DNA of 64,000 nt from Bacillota bacterium (GTDB lineage: Bacteria; Bacillota; Clostridia; Clostridiales; Clostridiaceae), in the NCBI GenBank assembly GCA_021781745.1, contig JAJXWH010000002.1, forward strand, positions 71,974 through 135,973, written 5' to 3'. Of the stretch, positions 1 through 9,558 are shown piece by piece (the stretch's first letter is position 1; each line of letters starts with the position of its first letter). The position numbers and the translations under genes were made by a program. The notes below the pieces were generated by a model. That model saw only the letters and a list, made by a program, of their open reading frames with translations. It did not search any database and was not told the origin of the DNA.

Positions 1-1216
1 TTGGTGCACTTCCATCTGTTGTGTAATATATTGTTGCTCCATCTGTACCGCTGCTTAATGTTACTGTTGTTCCACTTGCTACTGCTCCGCCTGCTATGCT
101 GGCTGTCGGTGCTGCTACAGTTTCCATATATGTGAATTGATCCGCACTACTTGTAGCGCTTGTTCCTCCTGCTGTTACTACTGTTATATCAGCTACTCCT
201 GCACTTCCAGCTGGGGCTGTTGCTGTTATTTGTGTATCACTATCTACATTATACGTTGCATTAGCAATTCCAAACTTAACTGCGGTTGCTCCGCTAAAGT
301 TTACTCCAGTTATTGTTACTGTTGTTCCTCCTGCTATTGAACCTAAACTTGGAGTTATTCCTGTTACTGTTGGTGCAGGAATACTATATGTGAATTGATC
401 TGCACTTCCTGTAGCACTTGTTCCTCCACTTGTTACTACCGTTATATCAGCTACTCCTGGACTTCCAGCTGGGGCTGTTGCTGTTATTTGTGTATCACTA
501 TTTACAGTATATGCTGCATCAGTGCTTCCAAACTTAACTGCTGTTGCTCCGGTAAAACCTGTTCCGGTTATTGTTACTGTTGTTCCTCCTGTTGTTGGAC
601 CTGAGCTTGGACTTATTCCTGTCACTGTTGGCGGAGTAACAGGATTAGATACATTAATATCATCCATAACAACTCCAATGTCTGCAGTTCCATCAGGTTT
701 AACAATTCTAAATTCATCAATATTCCCCCAAGCTGCACCTGAAAGGGTAACTGTTCCAGGAGAATACCAAGAATAACTGAATGTTTGTGTTGCACCCGAA
801 ACAGGACTTCCCGAAAGATATCCTACAACTTTATAGTCATCTGTATTAGAATTAATATTGGCAACTTTAAATGAATTAAGTTTAAAGGCTCCAGCATTTG
901 ATTTAATTTGTGCTGAATAATCATCTCCATATACACCTAAAAATGATATTACCTTTGAGGTATTGCCTATCATATAATTGCTATCAATTGGTATTCCAGC
1001 ACTACTATCATTTTGTCCTGATGCATTTAATACACTGAAAGTCCAATTTCCAACTACTTGCGGACTAGGTAGCGCATCATTTACAACACTGGCTTCAAAA
1101 TTTTCACTACCTGGTCCCGTTGCATAAACTTTTGTTACACTAACAATAACAGAAAAGAATATTACAATAAAACAAAGGCTAACTATCGATAAACAAGTTT
1201 TACGAATTCTTCTCAT
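1..1216 (-). CDS. Secreted TIG-repeat surface protein, 3' end outside window
   Basis: The reading frame opens at an ATG preceded by AGGAGGATTT and runs off the left edge, so about 405 N-terminal residues are visible. Residues 1-26 form a signal peptide (basic MRRIRK, hydrophobic core, cleavage probably after VYA). A unique region of about 165 residues follows, then two consecutive IPT/TIG immunoglobulin-like repeats (about residues 194-278 and 279-365), each with the pattern PxVTGIxPSxG, GGTTVTITG, ATAVKFG, SDTQITATAPAGS and SADQFTY. The visible part ends in a chitobiase C-terminal-like motif (GTTVTLSSGTDGATIYYTTD). Families of this kind are extracellular carbohydrate-binding or adhesive proteins; the role here is inferred. 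A catalytic domain could lie outside the window. Confidence 0.85.
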   Translation of the reverse strand, partial: MRRIRKTCLSIVSLCFIVIFFSVIVSVTKVYATGPGSENFEASVVNDALPSPQVVGNWTFSVLNASGQNDSSAGIPIDSNYMIGNTSKVISFLGVYGDDYSAQIKSNAGAFKLNSFKVANINSNTDDYKVVGYLSGSPVSGATQTFSYSWYSPGTVTLSGAAWGNIDEFRIVKPDGTADIGVVMDDINVSNPVTPPTVTGISPSSGPTTGGTTVTITGTGFTGATAVKFGSTDAAYTVNSDTQITATAPAGSPGVADITVVTSGGTSATGSADQFTYSIPAPTVTGITPSLGSIAGGTTVTITGVNFSGATAVKFGIANATYNVDSDTQITATAPAGSAGVADITVVTAGGTSATSSADQFTYMETVAAPTASIAGGAVASGTTVTLSSGTDGATIYYTTDGSAP

Positions 1217-1384
1217 ATAAAAATCCTCCTTTAATTTTTTATTATAAAACCCTAGATACAGAATAAAAGCATGTCCTTTATTTATAAAAATGCAGAACAT
1301 GCATCTATCACTTTTCAACAATTTCCATAAAATTCATTTAAAGTTACTCAAATATTTAATTTAACAATTGTTAGATAATGATAC

Positions 1385-1933
1385 CTAATTCGGATTAGCT
1401 GGAAACATTCCATTTACACAAATAATAAAATTAACAACTCCAAAAGGTTGCATTACAGATACTGGTGCTGGTGCTTGTGACTGGTTACCTCCTATGGAAG
1501 CAGAATTCATAGCCGTTAATGTTGTTGATGTCACAGTACTAGTATATACATTTGCTGGCTTTTTTGAAGAGTCTGTTGCAACACTGAGTAACGAATTGTT
1601 TGATGGAATGTTTGTACCTTGAACAGCACCATTGGTGTTTGCGTATAATGGATGATTATGATTTGGAATGTTTGTACTAGTAAGCATAGTAGATTCACTG
1701 CCACCTACTTGACCATTAGGATGTGTTGTACCATTTGCTCCTACCATTACTCTTCCTCTCAAATCTGGTAAATTAAAATAACCTTGTGCTGGATCTCCTC
1801 CATATTTAACTCCTATTAATGCATATAATGCTTGATTCTGATTTATTGACATTCTACTTCCATCACACATCCTCCAATCCTGTGGTGCATACGACACCGC
1901 CCATGGTAAAATAGTCCCAATATAAAAATCCAT
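1385..1933 (-). CDS. Phage tail-collar domain protein (microcystin-dependent protein type)
   Basis: A 182-residue protein whose first 65 residues carry the tail-collar signature: YIGTILPWA, then WRMCDGS, NQALYALIGVKYGG, FNLPDLRGRVMVG. The C-terminal half is Ser/Thr/Asn-rich and ends in PFGVVNFIICVNGMFP, the typical end of MdpB-like proteins. The family includes short tail-fibre proteins of phages and related proteins encoded in bacterial genomes, often in tandem sets; binding of a cell-surface or carbohydrate ligand is inferred. The ATG follows GAAAGGGG. It is transcribed with the same polarity as the TIG protein and lies near a holin and endolysin, which fits a prophage remnant or tail-derived cassette. 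Confidence 0.85.
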   Translation of the reverse strand: MDFYIGTILPWAVSYAPQDWRMCDGSRMSINQNQALYALIGVKYGGDPAQGYFNLPDLRGRVMVGANGTTHPNGQVGGSESTMLTSTNIPNHNHPLYANTNGAVQGTNIPSNNSLLSVATDSSKKPANVYTSTVTSTTLTAMNSASIGGNQSQAPAPVSVMQPFGVVNFIICVNGMFPANPN

Positions 1934-2001
1934 TTATAAAACCCCTTTCATTTTTAATTATTTATAATCTAAGGTATAGTAATCTACACCTGATTAAGCT
2001 A

Positions 2002-2496
2002 TTAATTATCAATTCTATATTCCATTTCAAAAAAAACTTCTTTATTTTCAATAACTTGAAATCCAAGTTTTTTATAAAGACCATATGCATTTTGATTAAA
2101 CCAAGCTACTTGAAGTCTTACATTTTTTCCTGCTTTTTTTGCATTTTTTATAACTATTTCAATAAGTTCTTTGCCAATGCCTCTTCCTCTGTATTCCTCT
2201 AACAAAGCTATCTCTATAATGCGATCTGCAGTTTTGCCATAATTTATATAAAGCTTTCCTATAGGCTCTTCGTTTAACATTACTATATTGAATTCTGCAT
2301 TAGGATATATCTGCATTAATTGCTTAGTTTCAATCGTAAATTGTTGAAGTAGAATAACTCTTTTTTCTTCTTCTCCTAACCCGCATATATATAGCAGTTC
2401 TGGATTACTCTCCTTAAATATTTTTAATAAAAATTCACTTTCCTCTAATTTCACTTTCTGTAGTGAAATAATTTCCTCTAAAATTTGTTTTCTCAA
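2002..2496 (-). CDS. GNAT family N-acetyltransferase
   Basis: A 164-residue protein. The acetyl-CoA pyrophosphate-binding loop is visible as EEYRGRGIGKELIEI (about residues 98-112), followed by the GNAT beta-5 and helix-4 pattern NAYGLYKKLGFQVIENK. The N-terminal 60 residues are less conserved. The start is taken as TTG because the codon two places upstream is a stop and AAAGGATGG lies about 14 bases ahead; this is a weak start. The substrate cannot be deduced; protein, antibiotic or small-molecule amine acetylation are all possible. It stands alone between phage-like genes. Confidence 0.8.
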   Translation of the reverse strand: MRKQILEEIISLQKVKLEESEFLLKIFKESNPELLYICGLGEEEKRVILLQQFTIETKQLMQIYPNAEFNIVMLNEEPIGKLYINYGKTADRIIEIALLEEYRGRGIGKELIEIVIKNAKKAGKNVRLQVAWFNQNAYGLYKKLGFQVIENKEVFFEMEYRIDN

Positions 2497-2892
2497 AAAT
2501 CAATCACCATCCTTTTGTAAAAACTTTTTAATCTTCAAGTTCAAAATTTATGTCGAAACCCATGACTTTCATTTATAAAATACTAAAATATGATATATTT
2601 TCCTTTCACTGTTTATATTGCAACGCAAAAATATACTAACTTTTTAGAATATTTTATCATATTATTCTATAAACTTGAAGTATTAGAAATATTAATTAAT
2701 ATTATTATAGAATGTGTCTCTTACAAAACTCTTACAAAAAAGATGAAATATTAAAAATAAGTGGTTAATTTTACATTAAAATCGATAAAAATTAGTTGAA
2801 CTTGAAGGATAACATTTCCATACTGTAAAATATTTACATAAACTATACATAAATTTTGATATAGAATATAACAGTAAAAGGTGAAATGTAAA
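2497..2892. other. Gene-free spacer between acetyltransferase and holin
   Basis: About 395 bases of A+T-rich DNA between divergent genes. It must hold promoters in both directions. A plausible + strand promoter is TTTACA near 2833 with an AT-rich -10 region near 2852-2862, but the hexamers are too degenerate in this base composition to be firm. I see no RNA gene or repeat here. Confidence 0.3.
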
Positions 2893-3537
2893 ATGAAGGA
2901 ATTATTAATCAGTCAAATTACCCCAATTATAACTACTGCAATAGTATCAGTATTAGTATTCATAATAAAAAAAATTGGAGATGCAGTAATAGAATTATTA
3001 GTTACCAAGAAAAAGGAGGTTGAATTAAGAATAATATCTAGCGGGCATGAAAAAGAACTAAATACCGCTAAAGAAGTGTGGAATATAATTGAAGAGAAAT
3101 TTAGAATTACGGAAAATTGTACCTCCGTATTAGGATCTAAGGTCAATGAATTTGACAAGTTATTACTTAGTAAAATACCCGGATTAACACAAGATGATTT
3201 AGATTATTTAAGACAAGCAGTAGCGGGTGAAGTAAATAAATATAAAAATATTGAATCAACACAATCGGTAGCATTTATAAATAATACAGACAGTTCAGAA
3301 ACAACCTCTATAGCAACTCAATGTGCAACAAGTGATTCTAATATAAATGCCAATAGCACTAACTTAACTACTTCCCTTAACACAAAAACAAATAATACTA
3401 ACATAGCTGCTATCCCAAATGTAAACTTAAATAGCAAAGATATAACTGCCAGTTCTAATGTAAAAGTAGATAATCCTGATAACAAACAATTACTTGGTGC
3501 TCCTGTAAATGCAATAAGTGCGGCTGCTCCGCACTAG
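2893..3537 (+). CDS. Phage holin, LLH family, with long polar C-terminal tail
   Basis: About 214 residues from the preferred ATG. An in-frame GTG 12 bases upstream overlaps the AAAGGTG ribosome site, so the ATG is the better start. Residues 5-28 form one hydrophobic segment (QITPIITTAIVSVLVFIIKK), followed by a charged amphipathic helix and LTQDDLDYLRQAV, the layout of superfamily-6 (LLH) holins. Holins accumulate in the membrane and open the way for the endolysin encoded 15 bases downstream. The last ~90 residues are unusual: rich in Asn, Ser and Thr with no visible domain, and roughly doubling the length expected for this family. Holin identity rests on topology, motif and neighbour. Confidence 0.8.
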   Translation: MKELLISQITPIITTAIVSVLVFIIKKIGDAVIELLVTKKKEVELRIISSGHEKELNTAKEVWNIIEEKFRITENCTSVLGSKVNEFDKLLLSKIPGLTQDDLDYLRQAVAGEVNKYKNIESTQSVAFINNTDSSETTSIATQCATSDSNINANSTNLTTSLNTKTNNTNIAAIPNVNLNSKDITASSNVKVDNPDNKQLLGAPVNAISAAAPH

Positions 3538-3552
3538 AAAGAGGTGATATAA

Positions 3553-4351
3553 ATGGCTAAATGGCAATGGTGTTTGGTTGGAGATGATGATGTTTTATTA
3601 ACTGGTTGGCAAGCAAGTGGGGGATTTTTGGTATTATTTAAACTACAATGGTGCAATGGCTACAGGTTGGCTTCAAAATGACAACAAATGGTTCTACTTG
3701 AATAAAAATGGACAAATGCTAACTGGCTGGTATCAAGATAGCAATAATAATAAATGGTATTACCTATATGAGACAACAGATTCAAGCAAGGCACAATACA
3801 AAGGCGCTATGGCTTCTGATTGTACTATAATAATAAACAATAAAAGTTATACTTTTAAAACAGATGGTTCTATGATTGATGATTCCTTAGTTTCAAATGC
3901 TGGCATCGATTTTATTAAATCCTGGGAAGGCTTTTACCCTGAACCATATATTGATTGTGTCGGAGTCTTAACTCTTGGCTACGGAATGACTGGTGATGAA
4001 ATTAAGGGATTAACAAGCGTAACAGAAGTTCAGGCAAGTGAAATGTTAAAAGATTTAGTAAATACCAAATATGAAGATATTATAAAATCTGACTTAGATG
4101 ATAAGGATGTAACACTATTGCAAAATGAATTTGATGCACTTGCAAGTTTTTCATATAATTGTGGAACAGATGCTTTACTAGGTTCAACCTTATATAAAAA
4201 TATAGTTGCTGGTATACGGGATGCTTCTATAATTACTGCTGATTTTCAAGCTTGGAGTAATGGTGGAGGTCACAGAATAGAAGGACTTTATAGAAGAAGG
4301 ACAAAAAAAGCTGCAATGTTCTTATATGCAGATTATACTGGAAATGTATAA
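3553..4351 (+). CDS. Endolysin: cell-wall-binding repeats plus GH24 lysozyme, frameshifted near start
   Basis: The expected ATG at 3553 follows GAAAGAGGTGATATAA and reads MAKWQWCLVG through GWQASG. The frame is then lost at a run of five Gs (3619-3623); removing one G restores GDFWYYLNYNGAMATGW and an intact 265-residue protein. As printed, the open frame from GTG 3617 gives 244 residues. The N-terminal ~75 residues hold choline-binding-type repeats (GWxQxxNKWFYLNxNGxMxTGW). The C-terminal part is a T4-type muramidase with catalytic Glu, Asp and Thr spaced as in T4 lysozyme E11/D20/T26 (WEGFYPEPYIDCVGVLTLGYG). It would cleave peptidoglycan after release by the adjacent holin. The frameshift may be real or a homopolymer sequencing error. 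Confidence 0.85.
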
Positions 4352-4358
4352 GTAATTT

Positions 4359-4394
4359 AAAGAGTATAGATGTAGTACTTCTATGCTCTTTTTA
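4359..4394 (+). terminator. Intrinsic terminator of the lysis cassette
   Basis: The arms AAAGAGTATAGA (4359-4370) and TCTATGCTCTTT (4380-4391) pair around a nine-base loop and run into T residues, eight bases after the endolysin stop. Confidence 0.8.
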
Positions 4395-4401
4395 CGTATA
4401 A

Positions 4402-4438
4402 AAAAGAAGGACACGTTATTCAATGCTGTCCTCCTTTT
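4402..4438 (-). terminator. Intrinsic terminator downstream of patatin region
   Basis: On the minus strand AAAAGGAGGACA pairs with TGTCCTTCTTTT and is followed by a T-rich tract. It lies just beyond the second in-frame stop at 4451, which suggests that the patatin transcription unit originally extended to there. Confidence 0.75.
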
Positions 4439-4450
4439 AAGTAATAACTT

Positions 4451-4633
4451 TTACATTATGTGTCCATTTTCATCTGTATTAAAGGATTGAGATTTGAACG
4501 AAAAAAAAATAACAGTCAATTTATTTTTAACAGGGTAATGAATAAAGAAAACACCCTCTTCACTTTCATATTGTATTTCATTTCCTTGATTCACATGAAT
4601 ATCATGTACATCATAGTTTTCACCTTCATCATT
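4451..4633 (-). pseudogene. In-frame remnant tail of the patatin gene
   Basis: Directly after the patatin stop codon, in the same frame, 60 further sense codons run to a TAA at 4451-4453, starting NDEGENYDVHDIHVNQGNEI and ending NTDENGHIM. The composition is acidic and protein-like, and the intrinsic terminator follows. The simplest reading is that a sense codon (for example GAA) became TAA and removed a C-terminal tail. The opposite strand is also open over most of this stretch (4460-4687) but has no ribosome site or recognisable product. Confidence 0.5.
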
Positions 4634-5602
4634 TTATGTAATATCTTCAAAATAATCCATAGTAGCCTTATAACCATTATCTTTTAAAGAGTTCTTTTGC
4701 TCATCTGTTAATTTAAAATCTAATGTTCCTATTCCTGCCGGATCAATAAAAACTGTTCTATGATGATTTTCCATTCTAAAACAATATTCATATGAAACAT
4801 TCATAATTGCATCATAAATACAACCTAGATGCGAGAGTATTCCATTATCTTCTTTTCTTTTAGGATTAAGCACACTTGAGTGACTTGATAATATAAATCC
4901 TAGAGTTTTTTGTGGTGAAATCTCTTCATCAAATACTTCAATGGGATAATTATACATTGTACCGCCATCTACATAAGTATTGTTATTCCAAATCAACGGT
5001 TCAAACACAAATGGAATAGACATTGAACCTCTTACAGCAGTTACAATAGGCATATCGGCTGTTTCGTCACTTTTGTGCCATGCAAGCACTGTTTTACTAC
5101 AATTTGCATAGCAAAGCACTATTACAAGTTCATTTCCTGTCTTTTCATATAACTGAGCAAAGGTGGTAGTTTCGTCAAAGCCTTTAAGTTTAAACATTGA
5201 GGTAAGCCATTGTACAAATACACTACCATCACAAAGTCCCCTCTTAGTTGCTTCCTCAATTATAACTTCAGGTGCTTTTAAGCAAAACTCTAAAGGTTTA
5301 TCTACTAAAGCCTCTATATTTACCTTCGATTTTTGTAAAAATGTAGCAAAGTCCACGCTACTCATCTGCTCGTCCAATTCGTCAGCACTCATTCCTATTG
5401 CCAACAGAGCTGCTGTGATTGCTCCTGCACTTGCACCGGCAAATCTTTTAACCTTTTGAAATAGCTGCTTTTCTTCCAAGGCTTTTAATGCTCCTACATA
5501 AGCAAGTCCCTTAATTCCACCTCCACTAAAAACTAAGGCTTCTGGGGTTTTTATTTTATCTTCGGCATTTGTTTCAGTAATTTTAGGGTTATATAAACTC
5601 AT
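4634..5602 (-). CDS. Patatin-like phospholipase / acyl hydrolase
   Basis: About 322 residues. The oxyanion loop is SGGGIKGLAY, the nucleophile elbow is GASAG (Ser) and the dyad Asp is in YVDGGTMYN; together these are the full Ser-Asp catalytic set of patatin-family lipid acyl hydrolases. No signal peptide or membrane segment is seen, so a cytosolic or membrane-peripheral location is likely. I prefer the ATG at 5602 because GGGAGAG lies about six bases before it; an in-frame ATG at 5617 lacks a ribosome site. The protein appears shortened at its C-terminus (see the in-frame tail downstream), but all catalytic motifs precede the stop. No operon partner is visible. Confidence 0.88.
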   Translation of the reverse strand: MSLYNPKITETNAEDKIKTPEALVFSGGGIKGLAYVGALKALEEKQLFQKVKRFAGASAGAITAALLAIGMSADELDEQMSSVDFATFLQKSKVNIEALVDKPLEFCLKAPEVIIEEATKRGLCDGSVFVQWLTSMFKLKGFDETTTFAQLYEKTGNELVIVLCYANCSKTVLAWHKSDETADMPIVTAVRGSMSIPFVFEPLIWNNNTYVDGGTMYNYPIEVFDEEISPQKTLGFILSSHSSVLNPKRKEDNGILSHLGCIYDAIMNVSYEYCFRMENHHRTVFIDPAGIGTLDFKLTDEQKNSLKDNGYKATMDYFEDIT

Positions 5603-5720
5603 GTTACTCTCTCCCATCTCAATAAATTAAGTTTTTCTTTATTTCAAGGACTCTTTGTATATTACTGTAATTAAATAAATCCAGACTACCAGAAGTTGAT
5701 AGGTATTCTTACTAAAATAA

Positions 5721-5762
5721 GAGCTATTACACAAGTAGTTTTTTAAATTGTGCAATAGCCCC
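5721..5762 (-). terminator. Hairpin after the first AAA/PD-(D/E)XK gene
   Basis: On the minus strand GGGGCTATTGCACA pairs with TGTGTAATAGCTC and leads into TTATTTTAG, seven bases past the gene end. The U-tract is imperfect. Confidence 0.6.
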
Positions 5763-5768
5763 TATAAT

Positions 5769-7445
5769 TTAAGCTTTTTCTTTGATATATATTTCTTTTC
5801 CTTTAAATACTATAGCAATTTCTTTTATCTTAGTTATTCCTCTACTTTCTAGTTCAGTAGTATACTTTTTATCTGAAATTTGCTTTAAAGCTTCATCTGC
5901 TGTTTCTTCTAATGTTTCCTCATCATCAGGATCTAGCTTTTTAAATTCTATAACAATACCAAGCTTTAAAATATCCTTTGGTATTATCATTACATCATAT
6001 CTGCCATATCCACTCTCTCTATTTGATAAGACTTCATGAGTATCACTTAATGATATTAACATTCCTAGTACAAATGCATGATAAACCTTTTCTCCTTCAT
6101 ATCCACCTACATCAAAGTAACTTATGCTTTTTAAAACAAATTGTTTTAGGAGCTTGCCAAATATTTTAATGTCTCCAGTTATTAGACTGTTTATCATAAG
6201 CTCATAATTTTCTTTAGTTATTGTATCTTCAAACCACTTTTCAATTAAATCATAGTAAAGTGTTGTAACTTCTAAATTAGGAATTGAAAGAGTGTAATAA
6301 TCTTTTAATCCCTTTCTTTTCTTAGAATTAACTTTTAAGTAACCTGTAAATAATAGAAAACTCCATAAATTATCGCTAGATTTTTCTATGTCTCCCATTA
6401 CTATGTTTTCATCTATTATTTTTTCTATATTATTACCATTAACTAAATCCTCAAGGTTTTTCTTAACTTCTTTAGATCCTCTAGATAAAAGAATCCCAAC
6501 TAAGTCATTTGAGCTAGTATTTACCCAATAAGGCTTTAATCCTGCTTTAGGACTTGATAAGTAATTCAATATTGACCACGGATTATAAATTGTGTTTTCA
6601 CCAAAATAATAACCATTGTACCATTCTTTTATATTGCTAAGCTCTTCTTTTATATTATAATCAGAAACTAATTTTTCAATTTCTGAATCAGTAAATCCAA
6701 ATTTATCTGAAAGATTATCACTTAATATGCTTTCTACCTTGAGGTTGTTAAGTCCTGAAAAAATAGATTCTCTTGCAACTCTAAGTATTCCCGTAATCAT
6801 TGCCTTTTGCAGAAAATTATTATCCTTAAATGCTCCACTAAGGAAGTTTCTCATAAATTCTATAGCTTCATTATAATAGTTATTTACATATGCAGCTTGA
6901 ATTGGTACATCATATTCATCTATTAAAATTATTGCCTTTTTGTCAAAATAGTTATAAATATATTCAGATAACTTCTTCAAAGCATTGCCTAATTCTATTA
7001 CTGTAGCTTTCTTATTAATAACTAAATTGTAGTATTCAATATCTATTTTATGAAGCTTAGGGTTATTTAAACAATAATTATGTTCAATGAAGAGTTTACT
7101 AAGTAAGTTACTTAAGCCTTCTTTAAGATATTCAAAAGAACTATGCTTTTCATCCTTAAAACTCAAATAAATAACTGGATACTTGCCTTGAAGTGCCATA
7201 ATTTCTTTATGTTTTTCTATATTAAGACCTTGAAAAAGATATCTATTATCCTCACCACTATTTTCAAAAAAATATTTTAACATACTCATATTAAGAGTTT
7301 TACCAAACCTTCTTGGCCTTGGCACTAATATAGTTTCTCCATCACTCTCCCAAAATTCTTTTATTAGCAAAGATTTATCAACAAAAAGATAATTCTCATC
7401 TTTTAATTTCTTAAAATCACTTATTCCTATTGGGATTTTTTTCAC
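5769..7445 (-). CDS. AAA-ATPase-like protein with C-terminal PD-(D/E)XK nuclease domain
   Basis: 558 residues starting at GTG behind AGGTGAAATAA. Residues 1-210 are an AAA-ATPase-like domain: Walker A-type RPRRFGKTLNMSML and Walker B-type ILIDEYDVPIQ. The C-terminus has a PD-(D/E)XK core, YDVMIIP followed by GIVIEFKKL, as in the PDDEXK_9 family. Proteins with this layout form large paralogous families in anaerobes and are usually of unknown function; a role in DNA transactions or mobile-element biology is only suspected. A second, broken copy lies directly upstream, so this is a tandem duplication. Confidence 0.85.
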   Translation of the reverse strand: MKKIPIGISDFKKLKDENYLFVDKSLLIKEFWESDGETILVPRPRRFGKTLNMSMLKYFFENSGEDNRYLFQGLNIEKHKEIMALQGKYPVIYLSFKDEKHSSFEYLKEGLSNLLSKLFIEHNYCLNNPKLHKIDIEYYNLVINKKATVIELGNALKKLSEYIYNYFDKKAIILIDEYDVPIQAAYVNNYYNEAIEFMRNFLSGAFKDNNFLQKAMITGILRVARESIFSGLNNLKVESILSDNLSDKFGFTDSEIEKLVSDYNIKEELSNIKEWYNGYYFGENTIYNPWSILNYLSSPKAGLKPYWVNTSSNDLVGILLSRGSKEVKKNLEDLVNGNNIEKIIDENIVMGDIEKSSDNLWSFLLFTGYLKVNSKKRKGLKDYYTLSIPNLEVTTLYYDLIEKWFEDTITKENYELMINSLITGDIKIFGKLLKQFVLKSISYFDVGGYEGEKVYHAFVLGMLISLSDTHEVLSNRESGYGRYDVMIIPKDILKLGIVIEFKKLDPDDEETLEETADEALKQISDKKYTTELESRGITKIKEIAIVFKGKEIYIKEKA

Positions 7446-7653
7446 TTATTTCACCTACTTTATTTATTTGATTGTTCCTTAAGACGCCTCATTATATACA
7501 TTTTATTATACCCAATTGATATAAGTTAAACAACATAACGATCATTTCAAAGACAAGCTTTCCAAGATAAATTTAGAGTGTTTCTAATATATTGTACGGA
7601 ATGTGAGATTAATCTAACTTTACACTGATTGCCTATACTCTAATATTAAAATA

Positions 7654-9340
7654 TTATTCTACTCCTTTTTCTTTAATATATATTTCTTTTCCTTTAAATA
7701 CTATAGCAATTTCTTTTATCTTAGTTATTCCTCTACTTTCTAGTTCAGTAGTATATTTCTTGTCAAAAATTTGCTTTAAAGCTTCATCTGCGGTTTCTTC
7801 CAATGTCTCATCATCATCAGGATCAAGCTTTTTAAATTCTATTACAATACCAAGCATTGAAAAATCCTTTTTTGGTATCACCATTACATCATATCTGCCG
7901 TATCCACTCTCTCTATTTGATAAAACCTCATGGGTATCATTTAAAGATATTAACATTCCTAGTACAAATGAATGATAAACCTTTTCTCCTTCGTATCCAC
8001 CTACATCAAAATAGCTTATACTTTTCAAAACAAATTGACGTAAAAGCTTACCAAAAATTTTAATATCTCCAGTTATAAGGCTCTTTACCATCATATCATA
8101 ATTATTTTTTGTAATTGTATCCTTAAACCAATTTTCTATTATAGTTTTATAAAGACTTTTAACTTCTCTATTGGGAATACTTAAATTATAGAAGATATAT
8201 TCCTCTTTTCTATAAGCTTCTTTTGCCTTAAGATATCCCGTAAATAATAAGAAACTCCATAAATTATCACTAGATTTTTCTATATCCCCCATAACTATAT
8301 TTTCATCTAATACTTTAGTTATAGTGTTACCACTTATCAAAGCTTCGAGATCTTTTTTCACTTCCTCTGAACCTTTAGCTAGTAGAATATTAACTAAGTC
8401 ATTAGAACTGCTATTTACCCAATAAGGCTTTAACCCTGCTTTAGGACTTGACACGTAATTTAATATCGACCACGGATTATAAATTGTAGTTTCGCCAAAA
8501 TAATAACCATTGTACCAATCTTTTATATTATTGAGTTCTTCCTCTACATCATAATCAGAAACTAATTTTTCTATTTCTGAATCTGTAAAACCAAATTTAT
8601 CTGAAAGATTGTAACTTAATATGCTTTCCACCTTAAGATTGTTAAGACCTGAGAAAATCGATTCTCTTGCAACTCTAAGTATTCCTGTAATCATTGCCTT
8701 TTGAAGCGAATTATTATCCTTAAAAACTCCACTTAGTAAATTTCTCATAAATTCTATGGCTTCTGTATAATAATTATTTACATATGCTGCTTGAATTGGA
8801 ACATCATATTCATCCATTAAGATTATTACCTTTTCATCAAAATACTTATACATATATTCAGATAATTTTTTCAAAGCATTAGACAAATCAATTATATCTG
8901 CTTCTTTGATTAATAACAGAATTATAATATTCTTTATCTATTTTATGAAGGTTAGGATTATTTAAACAATACTCATGCTCAATGAAAAGCTCACTAAACA
9001 AATTATTTAAACTTTCTTTTAAATATTCAAAAGAACTATGCTTTTCATCCTTAAAGCTTAAATATATAACTGGATACTTACCCTGAAGTTCCATAATTTC
9101 CTTATGCTTTTCTATATTAAGTCCTTTAAAAAGATCCCTATTGTCTTCATTACTATTTTCAAAGAAATATCTTAACATACTCATGTTAAGAGTTTTTCCA
9201 AATCTTCTTGGTCTTGGTACCAAGATGGTCTGCCCATTACTTTCCCAAAATTCTTTTATTAGTAAAGACTTATCAACAAAGAGATAATCTTCTTCTATCA
9301 ACATTTTAAAATCACTTATTTCTATTGGTATCTTTTTCAC
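7654..9340 (-). pseudogene. Second AAA/PD-(D/E)XK paralogue, broken by a one-base frameshift
   Basis: The N-terminal part runs from GTG 9340 (behind AGGTGAG, aligning with the start of the downstream paralogue) to a stop at 8888. The remainder, beginning NALKKLSEYMYKYF, is open to 7654 in another frame. Comparison with the intact copy (VINKKATVIELGNALKK) places a net +1 shift near 8898-8908, within CAAAGAAGCAGAT. Walker A (RPRRFGKT), Walker B (ILMDEYDVPIQ) and the nuclease core (IVIEFKKL) are all retained, and the two copies are very similar over most of their length, so decay looks recent. An in-frame GTG at 9349 is also possible but its ribosome site would touch it. Confidence 0.8.
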
Positions 9341-9558
9341 ATATATCACTCACCTTATTTATGTATAAGAATTTATATAGACTTTAGACTCATTAAAAAA
9401 TAATATATCTATAATGCAATTCACGTACAATCCATAATATATGTTTTATTATATCCATTTAAAATAAGTTAAACAACATATTTTGTTATACTGAATTATA
9501 GGCTATAATTTAATATAATAAGATATATTCCAAGTCTTTAGATAAAGGAGAGAAACTA

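Noticed and set aside
137-776. Three + strand ORFs opposite the TIG-repeat protein
   Set aside because: They are Cys/Ser- or Pro/Val-rich shadows of the repeated minus-strand codons and have no ribosome sites.
4460-4687. + strand ORF of 75 codons with hydrophobic stretches
   Set aside because: It lies opposite the in-frame patatin tail, has no ribosome site, and its hydrophobicity mirrors acidic codons on the other strand.
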